Made by a program: the position numbers and the translations under genes. Positions 14,781 through 23,290 of a stretch of DNA of 45,716 nt are shown piece after piece. Position 1 is the stretch's first letter; each line of letters begins with the position of its first letter. The notes under the pieces were generated by a model. It was given only the letters and a program-made list of their open reading frames with translations, had not been told where the DNA came from and did no database searches. Origin of the DNA: DASSFZ01 sp035693785 (GTDB taxonomy: Bacteria; Chloroflexota; Anaerolineae; Fen-1058). Where the stretch lies: positions 1-45,716 of the forward strand of contig DASSFZ010000153.1 in the NCBI GenBank assembly GCA_035693785.1, in the 5' to 3' direction.

Positions 14781-17303
14781 TCAGGGCGGGTCACTCATCG
14801 CCCGTCTCACCTCCTCCGCCGACCCCAGCTCGAGCGCGGCCTGAGCCAGTTTGCGCGCCTCACTCGAATCCAGTCCGCGAATGATCTGCTTGGCCTTCGG
14901 GATAGCCGGCGTGTTCATGCTCAGCTCGTCGACGCCCAGCCCGACGAGCAGCGGCACGGCCAGCGGATCGCCGCCCATCTCGCCGCACACGCCGACCCAC
15001 TTGCCCCGCGCGTGCGCGGCTTCCACGACCAACTGAATCAACCGCAAAACGGCTGGCTGAAATCCATCCGCGAGCGCCGCGACGCGCGCGTTGCCGCGCT
15101 CGGCGGCAAGCGTGTACTGAGACAGGTCGTTCGTGCCGATCGAGAAGAAATCAACTTCCTCGGCGAACTGTGTCGCCTGCAGCGCTGCGGAGGGGATCTC
15201 GACCATGATGCCGGTTTCGATCCGGTCCGGCGCAGCCTGGCCGAGATTCCTGACCTCGAGTCTCGCTTCTTCCAGCAGCGCGCGCGCCGCTCGCCATTCG
15301 GCGAGCGTGGCGACCATTGGAAACATCACTTTCACCGGAAAATCTGCGGCGGCGCGCACGATGGCGCGCAGCTGCGCCTTGAACAGGTCAGGTTTCGCCA
15401 GGCACAGGCGAATCGCGCGCCAGCCCAGAAACGGGTTCGCTTCCGCGCCGAGATCCAGGTAGGGTAGGGGCTTGTCGCCGCCTACGTCGAGTGTGCGAAT
15501 GATCAGCGGTCGCCCTTCAAGCCCCTGTGCGGCGGCGCAGTATGCAGCATATTGCACCTCTTCGTCAGGCGCGACCTGCCGATCGAGAAACAAGAACTCC
15601 GTGCGGAACAGCCCGACCCCCTCCGCTCCGGCGTCTACGGCAGCGCGCGCTTCGTCTGGCGATCCAATGTTGGCGACAACCTCGAGGCGGCGGCCGTCGC
15701 GCGTAACGGCCGGCGCTGCACTGGCGGCGCGCGCTTCGGCTTTCGCCGCGCGGGCGTCCCCGGCGCGCTGTGCATAGTGAGCGACGAGGCTGGCTTCCGG
15801 GTCCGGGAAGACCTGGCCGGTCATACCGACGACGATCAACAACGTGCCTTCCGCGATCTCGAGAATGCGCTCGCCCAACCCGACGACGGCGGGAATGTCA
15901 AGACTACGCGCGAGAATTGCGCTGTGCGAAGTCGGCCCGCCGAAGGCAGTGCAAATGCCCTGCACACGCCTCGGGTCGAGGCGCGCTGTGTCCGCAGGCG
16001 TCAGATCGGGAGCGATGAGAATGCCGACCTCCGACATGACGGGCGCCGAAACAGCTTCTCCCAGAAAGTTGAGCACGACCTGTCGACCCACGTCAACCAC
16101 ATCACCAGCGCGAGCGCGCTGGTACTCGTCGTCGAGCGCGCGATACTCGGCGGCGACGTGCTCAGCGGCGCGCTGCCAGGCGGCGGCGGCGTTGAGTCGA
16201 TCGACGAAGATGGCGCGTCGCGCCGGTTCACGCAGCGCCTCGTCGTCCAGGTAGAGCGCGTGCGCCTCGAAGATCGCAGCCGAGTATGCGCCGGCGCGGC
16301 GGTTCACCGACTCGCGCATCCCCGCGATCTGCGCCCGGGTCTTCTCGATCGCCGCCAAGAGTGCGTTCCACTCGCGCTGAGGATCGTCGACGGTATGGGA
16401 GGGAGCGACAGGCATTGCCGGGCGAAACTGGCGCGCTTTGCCCATAGCGATGCCGGGTGAGGCAGGTAACCCTTGCAGGGATGAGAGCTGAGGGATGAAG
16501 GATGAAACGAGTACTTCAGTCTTCGTCGGTGGTTTGATCTCGGGTGCCCGTGGCTCACCGTCTTCGTCACCGAAGTTTGCGTCGGCAAGCGACTGAAAAG
16601 CGGCGAGCGCTGCTTCGACGTCGGGACCGTGCGCGGAGAGCAGGATTTCGTGTCCCTGCCGCACGCCGAGCGTCGCCACGGCGTTGATGCTCTTGGCGCT
16701 CACGGGTCCGCGGCCGGTCGTCAGGTTCTTCACTTCAATAGCTGCGTGGAAACGGGCAGCCGTCTGCACGAAGCGCGCAGCCGGTCGCGCATGCAGACCG
16801 AGTCGATTGCGGATAGGGAGGCGCAGCTCGGCCGGCTCGCCGATCTCCGCCTGCTGCGGCGGCGTGGGCGGCGGACGCATGGCGGGTGCAGCGCCAAGCT
16901 GTTCAGCCTTTGGGGCGAGTGCGCCGCGTGCCTCGGCGGCGACCTGCTCAAGCGTGTTGCCGATGCTCGCCTGTACGGCTGCAGCAATCGCGCCCTCGAT
17001 GAGGGGGGCTTCGCAGAGCACGATCCGCCGGCGCTGCTCGGGCGGCAGCGCTTCGACCGCCATCTCGGCGTTTGGCACGGCGCTGCCCAGGTCCATCAGC
17101 ACAAGCACGCCATCGTCGGAGTACACCTGCTCAATGGCTTGCTGCACCAGATTGGCGTTGGTGCCAAACGGCTTGTCAGGAAAACCGGACCCGCCGGCTG
17201 CTGCCAGCGGCACGTCCCCGCGCCCACCGGCTGCGTCGCGCGCCAGTTCGGCTACGCCCTCGGCGAGTTTGGCGCTGTGCGAGACGATGACGAGACCGAC
17301 CAT
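14781..17303 (-). CDS. dhaM: DhaM-HPr-Enzyme I fusion PTS phosphotransferase for dihydroxyacetone kinase
   Basis: This 840-residue protein fuses three PTS domains. Residues 1-130 are the DhaM EIIA-Man-like domain, with phospho-His H9 in VIVSHSAKL. Residues 155-245 are an HPr domain with H171 in NRLGLHARPA and the Ser of SAKSINAV. Residues 275-840 are Enzyme I, with phospho-His H460 in GGPTSHSAIL and C773 in CGEMGGDP at the PEP site. The complete relay from PEP to DhaL-ADP is thus in one chain, so no separate EI or HPr gene is required. The linker at 262-278 is encoded by a repeat-like TTTCATCCTTCATC sequence. It is the last gene of the glycerol/DHA cluster and 15 bases after the methyltransferase gene. 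Confidence 0.95.
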   Translation of the reverse strand: MVGLVIVSHSAKLAEGVAELARDAAGGRGDVPLAAAGGSGFPDKPFGTNANLVQQAIEQVYSDDGVLVLMDLGSAVPNAEMAVEALPPEQRRRIVLCEAPLIEGAIAAAVQASIGNTLEQVAAEARGALAPKAEQLGAAPAMRPPPTPPQQAEIGEPAELRLPIRNRLGLHARPAARFVQTAARFHAAIEVKNLTTGRGPVSAKSINAVATLGVRQGHEILLSAHGPDVEAALAAFQSLADANFGDEDGEPRAPEIKPPTKTEVLVSSFIPQLSSLQGLPASPGIAMGKARQFRPAMPVAPSHTVDDPQREWNALLAAIEKTRAQIAGMRESVNRRAGAYSAAIFEAHALYLDDEALREPARRAIFVDRLNAAAAWQRAAEHVAAEYRALDDEYQRARAGDVVDVGRQVVLNFLGEAVSAPVMSEVGILIAPDLTPADTARLDPRRVQGICTAFGGPTSHSAILARSLDIPAVVGLGERILEIAEGTLLIVVGMTGQVFPDPEASLVAHYAQRAGDARAAKAEARAASAAPAVTRDGRRLEVVANIGSPDEARAAVDAGAEGVGLFRTEFLFLDRQVAPDEEVQYAAYCAAAQGLEGRPLIIRTLDVGGDKPLPYLDLGAEANPFLGWRAIRLCLAKPDLFKAQLRAIVRAAADFPVKVMFPMVATLAEWRAARALLEEARLEVRNLGQAAPDRIETGIMVEIPSAALQATQFAEEVDFFSIGTNDLSQYTLAAERGNARVAALADGFQPAVLRLIQLVVEAAHARGKWVGVCGEMGGDPLAVPLLVGLGVDELSMNTPAIPKAKQIIRGLDSSEARKLAQAALELGSAEEVRRAMSDPP

Positions 17304-17318
17304 GACAAATCCAAAACT

Positions 17319-17933
17319 TCAAACTTCAAAATCCGTGTCCCAGCATGAGGGACAGCAGCCCACCTCTGTCGTGCGTGCCAGGACTGAGGTCGTCAGCGCA
17401 TCGGGCGGGCACGGCTTGAACCCGACCGCGCCGCACTGGCAGGCGTACCAGCCGGGCGCGGCGGCGGCGTAGCAGGGATGCGGCCCAAGCGTCACTTGCT
17501 CCACACCGGAGCCCCAGCGTGCGTTGGTGATCAGTCGCCGGCAGCCTGCGGCCCGCAGCTTCCTGACATAGTCGCCGAAGTGCCGGCAGTGGCGCATGAG
17601 CAGCACGCCGACGGTTATGCCGCTCGGAAATGGTATCGAGAGGGCGTCACCGCGGATCACGGTGAGGTTGTGAGGGTAGGGGCGGGCCTTGCGCCCGCCC
17701 GTCTCGCGTTCGCCTGTGAGCAATTCGCCGTGCTGCTCGATCGCGATCACGGCGCGTGTCTGTTCCGCAGCCCGGCGCGCAAAGCGCAAATCGCCTGCGC
17801 CGATGTCGAGGACGACATCACGCGCCCGGAGGAGCGCGAGCGCCGCGCGGTAGGTGGGTTCGTCGTACGGCGCCCAGGCGGATTCCCAATCCGCGTCGCT
17901 CAGATCTGCTGGGTGATAGTCCAGGTCAGCCAC
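17319..17933 (-). CDS. Class I SAM-dependent methyltransferase-like protein
   Basis: This protein, about 204 residues from a GTG at 17933, has a class I methyltransferase motif I (VVLDIGAGDLRFARRA) near residue 37, an acidic AIEQHGE motif II and GDALSIPF later. The C-terminal region is Cys-rich (WYACQCGAVGF and CCPSCWD) and could bind metal. The GTG overlaps the end of sdhD by 34 bases. An in-frame 25-bp palindrome (17676-17700) encodes the segment GGRKARPYP, so the protein carries a repeat-derived loop. Substrate is unknown; its place between sdhD and dhaM is the only clue. The start is uncertain because no clear ribosome-binding site precedes it. Confidence 0.65.
   Translation of the reverse strand: MADLDYHPADLSDADWESAWAPYDEPTYRAALALLRARDVVLDIGAGDLRFARRAAEQTRAVIAIEQHGELLTGERETGGRKARPYPHNLTVIRGDALSIPFPSGITVGVLLMRHCRHFGDYVRKLRAAGCRRLITNARWGSGVEQVTLGPHPCYAAAAPGWYACQCGAVGFKPCPPDALTTSVLARTTEVGCCPSCWDTDFEV
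17676..17700. repeat. GTAGGGGC-type palindrome inside the methyltransferase gene
   Basis: GTAGGGGCGGGCCTTGCGCC and the following CGCCC form a GGGCGGGC/GCCCGCCC-type hairpin. It starts with the GTAGGG of the intergenic elements at 59, 19553 and 27456. It is translated in frame without a stop. Confidence 0.65.
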
Positions 17934-18265
17934 ATCCCGTATGCGACAGTGAATACGCCGACGACGAACAGCACGCGCGACACGGTCGTTTCGGCGCGCG
18001 CGCTCAGGCCCAGGTCGAACAGGATCGAGCGCACGCCGAGCAGCGCGTGCGCCGTCACCGTCACCAGGAACAGGAGCTCCAGCACGACGACGATCGGGTT
18101 GCGCAGAAAGTCTGCCACGCCGGCAAAGTCGCGGATGCCCCCTTCCGCGATGAAGTGTTGTGTAATCATGTGCAGCGCCAGCAGCACGATCAGTCCCACG
18201 CCGGTGAGCGCCTGCCACAGCCAGGCGGTGGTCGGGGCCGGTTTCTGTTCGGATAAATCTTCCAT
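17900..18265 (-). CDS. sdhD: SdhD-like membrane anchor subunit
   Basis: This 121-residue protein has three membrane segments (about 18-38, 57-82 and 97-118) and is the size of a succinate dehydrogenase membrane anchor. Candidate heme-ligand histidines H32, H37 and H73 lie in the helices, and AHALLGVRSILFDLG matches the anchor family pattern. The ATG at 18265 follows GGGAG, 5 bases after the previous stop. Such subunits carry electrons from the FeS protein to quinone. The flavoprotein partner here is not an obvious SdhA; see the finding on GlpA. Confidence 0.85.
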   Translation of the reverse strand: MEDLSEQKPAPTTAWLWQALTGVGLIVLLALHMITQHFIAEGGIRDFAGVADFLRNPIVVVLELLFLVTVTAHALLGVRSILFDLGLSARAETTVSRVLFVVGVFTVAYGMWLTWTITQQI

Positions 18266-18270
18266 CGCCG

Positions 18271-18663
18271 TCAGCTCCCGAAAACCATGATACCCATCAC
18301 GACGGTACCGATCCCCGCGATCAGCATCAACCCGACGAACAGGCTCTTCTGGCTGCGCGTGCCGAAGCCCAGCCCGGTAAGCGTCACGCGAATGCCGTTC
18401 AACCCGTGAATCAGCCACCCGGCGATGAGAATGACGTCGAGCGCCAGGAACAGCGGCGACCGCGCCAGGTTGACGAAGGGATCCCACATATCTGGTCCGC
18501 CTGCCAGCATGCTTAGGACGATTAAGTGCAGGTAGAGATAGACCACCAGCCCGATGCCGGTCACGCGATTGAGTGTGTAAGCCCACATTCCCATCCCGCG
18601 CCGGCGCACGTCGGCCCATTGCGCGGTGCGGCGCAGCCTGGAGCTTTGAAGTCGTGTCGCCAT
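18271..18663 (-). CDS. sdhC: SdhC-like cytochrome b membrane subunit
   Basis: This 130-residue protein has three membrane segments (about 33-53, 71-91 and 108-128). H46 (YLYLHLIVL) and H86 (GWLIHGLNGIR) are candidate heme b ligands; the H-G-L-N-G-I-R pattern is typical of succinate dehydrogenase cytochrome subunits. The ATG at 18663 lies one base beyond the sdhB stop and is preceded by a weak GGTGA site, so translation is likely coupled. Together with the next gene it forms a two-subunit anchor. Confidence 0.88.
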   Translation of the reverse strand: MATRLQSSRLRRTAQWADVRRRGMGMWAYTLNRVTGIGLVVYLYLHLIVLSMLAGGPDMWDPFVNLARSPLFLALDVILIAGWLIHGLNGIRVTLTGLGFGTRSQKSLFVGLMLIAGIGTVVMGIMVFGS

Positions 18664-18664
18664 A

Positions 18665-19432
18665 TCACCGTCCGAATAGTTTCCTGATTCGATGCTTGAC
18701 CAGGTCGCGGCGCAGCAACATGATGGCCCCGGCCGGGTCGACCCCTTGCGGGCAGGCTTCGGTGCACTCCCAGCCGCTGTGGCAGCGCCACACTCCGTGC
18801 TCACCATCGGACAGCTCGAGCAGCCGCGCCGATTCCGCTTTGTTCGACGCTTCGAGGCGGGCGCGGTAAATCCCGGCCAGCGCCGCCGGCCCCATAAACT
18901 TATCGCTCGTCGCCGTCGTCGGGCAGGCGCTGATACATATTCCACATTCGATGCAATTCTCGAAGCGGTTCGCGCGCGCCACGCCCTCGGGCAGCGTAAC
19001 GGATCGCGCGTCTTGCGGCCGGCCGTCTGCGGCGCCGGCCGGCACAGGCAGATACGCTTCCGCCGCGCGCGTGATGACCATGCCCGACGTCGACATTCGC
19101 TGAAAGAAGCCGCTTACGTCGACGACGAGGTCGCTGACGATGGGAAAGTTGCGCAGCGGCTCGATGCGCAAGTCGCCGCGGCCGCGCCACACGTCGCGAA
19201 CCGGCGTGATGCACGGCAACTTCTCGCAGCCGTCGATGCGCACGGCGCACGATCCGCACGAGGCGTGGTGGCAGGCATGCCGAAAGGTAAGGCTGCGGTC
19301 GTGCTGCGCCCATGCCGCTTCGATGGCGTCGAGCACGTTGGCCGTATCTGCAACCTGGACGCGGAACGTGTCGTATCGCGGTGGCTGGCCGGCCTTATAC
19401 CGGAAGACCTTGAGCGCGACTTCGAGTATCAC
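18665..19432 (-). CDS. sdhB: SdhB-like iron-sulfur subunit
   Basis: The 255-residue protein carries three Fe-S sites in the order of SdhB/FrdB. The 2Fe-2S ligands are C54, C59, C62 and C74 in CHHASCGSC and LPC. The 4Fe-4S site is C160, C163, C166 and C170 in ENCIECGICISACP. The third site is C217, C223 and C227 in RCHSGWECTEACPQG. I chose the GTG at 19432 because GTGAG precedes it and the length is normal; an upstream in-frame start would run through two hairpins. It is the first gene of sdhBCD and lies 249 bases after the glpA-like gene. No sdhA is nearby. Confidence 0.93.
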   Translation of the reverse strand: MILEVALKVFRYKAGQPPRYDTFRVQVADTANVLDAIEAAWAQHDRSLTFRHACHHASCGSCAVRIDGCEKLPCITPVRDVWRGRGDLRIEPLRNFPIVSDLVVDVSGFFQRMSTSGMVITRAAEAYLPVPAGAADGRPQDARSVTLPEGVARANRFENCIECGICISACPTTATSDKFMGPAALAGIYRARLEASNKAESARLLELSDGEHGVWRCHSGWECTEACPQGVDPAGAIMLLRRDLVKHRIRKLFGR

Positions 19433-19450
19433 ATCGATCTCACTGACTGG

Positions 19451-19487
19451 ACTCCGGCAATTTGCCGGAGTGCGGCCATCAGGCCGC
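19451..19487. repeat. Two adjacent hairpins in the sdhB leader
   Basis: ACTCCGGCAA and TTGCCGGAGT pair over 10 bp around one base (19451-19471); GCGGCC and GGCCGC pair at 19472-19487. They lie 19 bases upstream of the sdhB GTG. They are probably a dispersed repeat; they could affect translation. Confidence 0.6.
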
Positions 19488-19552
19488 CATATCTTCGGCC
19501 TCCGCAGGCTGTTGAATGTTAACAATTTAATCCGACACTAAACGCAGGCGAC

Positions 19553-19606
19553 GTAGGGCGGCTTTCGATAGCCGCCTTCAAGGCAGGCATAGAAGACCCT
19601 GCCCCC
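19553..19606. repeat. Two-hairpin dispersed element (GTAGGG family)
   Basis: The element begins GTAGGGCGG; hairpin one is GGCGGCT (19557-19563) with AGCCGCC (19570-19576) and hairpin two is GGCAGG (19582-19587) with CCTGCC (19598-19603). It lies in the 249-bp gap between glpA and sdhB. Its first hairpin resembles the second hairpin at 89-110. Confidence 0.6.
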
Positions 19607-19681
19607 GGATTGTCGGATCTATTTGTTAAGCTGCAAAAGCCTGCACTCCAGACACCAGAGATAGCCGTTGCCAAACTCCAA

Positions 19682-20839
19682 TCACTGATAGAAAAGCCGA
19701 TAGGACGCCAGCGGCGTATCGCGCGTGCGGCACTCGGCTCCGATCCCTAGCTTGTTGCATACAATATCGGAGACCTTCTCGGCCATGGCGCGGGCCGTCG
19801 TCGTCTTGCCGCCGGAAATCGTGACGAAGCCATCTATGCCGTCGCGCTTGTGGTCGAAACATTCGAACGTCCGGCTGACTTCGCGCTCGTCGACGCCGCC
19901 TTTGCTGATGAGGGGACGCGCCGCGGCCATCACGCCGCGCAGCGGCACCTGCCGGATGCCGGGCAGCAGCATCTCGCCCTGCTGGAACATCTTGTCGACG
20001 TGCTCCTGCGGAATCGGAATCAGATCGGGGTCGTCGACGGCCCACGAAGTCGTGCCGATGATCGACGTCGTCCGCTGGGGGACGACGATGTCGCCGTCCG
20101 AAGGCTTGTTCAGGCGGTTGACGACCATGTTGTTCAGCCGCTTGCCGACGGTGACCATCACACCGGCGGTGGGCGATACCGGCACGTCGACACCGGCCAT
20201 CTCCGCGATTTCGCCGGCCCACGGTCCGGTCGCGTTGACGACGATGTCGGCCCCGATGCTTTCCGTCTTGCCTGTGCGGTGATCCACGACGGTCACACCG
20301 GTCACGCTCTGGCCGGAGCGCGTGACTTCCTTGACTTCACAGTACGTGCGCACGATGGCCCCGTTTCGGTGCGCGGTGGCGAGAAACGCCAGGCAGAAGC
20401 GAAACGGCTCGAACACGCCGTCGGGCACCTGCACGGCGGCGAGCGTCTTCGGATTGAGGAGCGGCTCGACCTCGAACGCGCGCTTGAGCGGCAGGTCGCG
20501 CGCCGGGATGTGGCACGCTTCGCAGCCCGCCAGGAACTTCTCCTTGAAGGCCAGATCGTCTTCCGTGATGGCCACGAACAGGCCGTCGTTCAGCTCCAAT
20601 ACATCCGGCATGATCCTGCGCAGAATCATATTTTCGTCGATGCACTCGATCGCCGATTCCTGATCCTTGACACAGTAACGCCCACCGGAGTGCAGCAGGC
20701 AGTGATTCCGGCCGGTCGTGCCGGACGCGACTTCGCCGCGCTCGATCACGGTGACGCGCAAGCCGCGCAGCGCCAGGTCGTGCGCGGTCGCTGCTCCGGT
20801 CGAACCGGCGCCGATGACAATCACGTGAGGGGCAGACAT
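19682..20839 (-). CDS. glpA: Short GlpA-like FAD-dependent glycerol-3-phosphate dehydrogenase
   Basis: This protein oxidises glycerol-3-phosphate to dihydroxyacetone phosphate and passes electrons to quinone. The dinucleotide site VIVIGAGSTGAATA is at the N-terminus, followed by GlpA-type SGTTGRNHCLLHSGGRYC and, near the C-terminus, DGFVTISGGKTTTARAM. E. coli GlpA continues for about 150 residues with a Cys-rich BFD-like domain; here the protein ends soon after NKLGIGAECRTRD, at 385 residues. It lies 133 bases after glpK and is followed by sdhBCD. No glpB or glpC is present. The ATG at 20839 was chosen over an upstream TTG because of an AGAG site. The electron route is therefore unusual. Confidence 0.93.
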   Translation of the reverse strand: MSAPHVIVIGAGSTGAATAHDLALRGLRVTVIERGEVASGTTGRNHCLLHSGGRYCVKDQESAIECIDENMILRRIMPDVLELNDGLFVAITEDDLAFKEKFLAGCEACHIPARDLPLKRAFEVEPLLNPKTLAAVQVPDGVFEPFRFCLAFLATAHRNGAIVRTYCEVKEVTRSGQSVTGVTVVDHRTGKTESIGADIVVNATGPWAGEIAEMAGVDVPVSPTAGVMVTVGKRLNNMVVNRLNKPSDGDIVVPQRTTSIIGTTSWAVDDPDLIPIPQEHVDKMFQQGEMLLPGIRQVPLRGVMAAARPLISKGGVDEREVSRTFECFDHKRDGIDGFVTISGGKTTTARAMAEKVSDIVCNKLGIGAECRTRDTPLASYRLFYQ

Positions 20840-20871
20840 AGACTCTCTTGCTCTCGTACCGATATGCAAGA

Positions 20872-20905
20872 AAGCCTGGAAGCCTGCAACCCGGCTTCCA
20901 GGCTT
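20872..20905. repeat. 13-bp inverted repeat between glpK and glpA
   Basis: AAGCCTGGAAGCC (20872-20884) and GGCTTCCAGGCTT (20893-20905) pair perfectly around an 8-base loop, in the leader of the glpA-like gene. There is no T-run on the minus strand directly after it. Confidence 0.6.
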
Positions 20906-20927
20906 CCGCCAGTGACGTACCAGCTCC

Positions 20928-20962
20928 AGACTTCGGAAGTCTCTTGAAGACTTCCGAAGTCT
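20928..20962. terminator. Paired AGACTTC palindromes after glpK
   Basis: AGACTTCGGAAGTCT (20928-20942), spacer CTTGA, AGACTTCCGAAGTCT (20948-20962). Each is near-palindromic and the two are exact reverse complements, so they form one long 15-bp hairpin. The same arrangement is at 37571-37605. Confidence 0.6.
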
Positions 20963-20972
20963 TCAGCAATCC

Positions 20973-22472
<1,500 letters not shown>

Positions 22473-22553
22473 CTTATGCCTCCATCTGATAGAGCGTTGT
22501 GCCTGTTCGGTAGGCCGCCATGCGTCGTACCAACAGGGCATATTCCGCCGACG

Positions 22554-23210
22554 CTAGCCGCCGTTAGTCCAGGTATCGGCAGCGGCCTTGAGGAGCAAGT
22601 GCGACGAGGTCGCGCCCGGGTCTTGATGCCCGGCGCTGCGCTCGCCCAGGTAGCTGGCGCGGCCCTTCTTGGCGACCAAGGGAATGGTGGCGATCATGCC
22701 CTGCTCGGCAGCTTGGGCCGACTTCACGAGCGCCTCACGCATAGGCGTGCCATTAGCCGCCGCCTCTTTCAGCGTCACCAGCGCGGGCGAGAGCGCGTCG
22801 ACCATCGTCTTGTCCCCGAGGTTGGCCTTGCCGCGCATGACCACACCGTTCACGCCGGCTTCTAACGCGTCGACCCAGTCGGCCAGAGTGAGCTCCAGTT
22901 TGCCCGCGGACGAAGTTCCCATCTGCATGAAGAGCGTGCCGTAGAGCGGGCCACCGGCCCCCCCGACGGTAGAGACCAGCGTCATGCCGACTGTCTTCAG
23001 GATCGCGCCGATATCCTTGTCGGAGACGCCGGGCAGCTTGGTGAGTGCAGCCTGAAAACCGCGATCCATGTTCGCGCCGTGATCGGCGTCTCCGATGGCC
23101 GCATCCAACTGAGTCAGATACTCTTTGTTGTCGGCGATGACGGCCGCGTAGGCCCTGATCCATGCGAGAACGGCGTCCCGCGATACACTGTTGGTCACTC
23201 TGGCCCCCAT
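22554..23210 (-). CDS. dhaL: Dihydroxyacetone kinase ADP-binding subunit DhaL
   Basis: DhaL holds a tightly bound ADP that is rephosphorylated by DhaM and passes phosphate to dihydroxyacetone on DhaK. The protein (218 residues from the ATG at 23210) has the family motif DAAIGDADHGANMDRGF, whose Asp residues bind Mg-ADP, and GGAGGPLYGTLF and GATSSHLLL later. A GTG four codons downstream (23198) is an alternative start; neither has a strong ribosome-binding site. It is between dhaK and glpK. An inverted repeat of 16 bp lies just upstream. The PTS donor is the fused DhaM at the end of the cluster. Confidence 0.95.
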   Translation of the reverse strand: MGARVTNSVSRDAVLAWIRAYAAVIADNKEYLTQLDAAIGDADHGANMDRGFQAALTKLPGVSDKDIGAILKTVGMTLVSTVGGAGGPLYGTLFMQMGTSSAGKLELTLADWVDALEAGVNGVVMRGKANLGDKTMVDALSPALVTLKEAAANGTPMREALVKSAQAAEQGMIATIPLVAKKGRASYLGERSAGHQDPGATSSHLLLKAAADTWTNGG

Positions 23211-23217
23211 GAATTGC

Positions 23218-23272
23218 GACGAAGGACGAAAGACGGATGGCGCAAACAACGACCAATCTTTCGTCCTTCGTC
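23218..23272. repeat. 16-bp inverted repeat between dhaK and dhaL
   Basis: GACGAAGGACGAAAGA (23218-23233) pairs perfectly with TCTTTCGTCCTTCGTC (23257-23272) around 23 bases. It occupies most of the intergenic gap, ends 7 bases before the dhaL ATG and resembles the linker-encoding repeat in the dhaM fusion. Confidence 0.65.
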
Positions 23273-23290
23273 ATCGGTCACCCGTCGATC

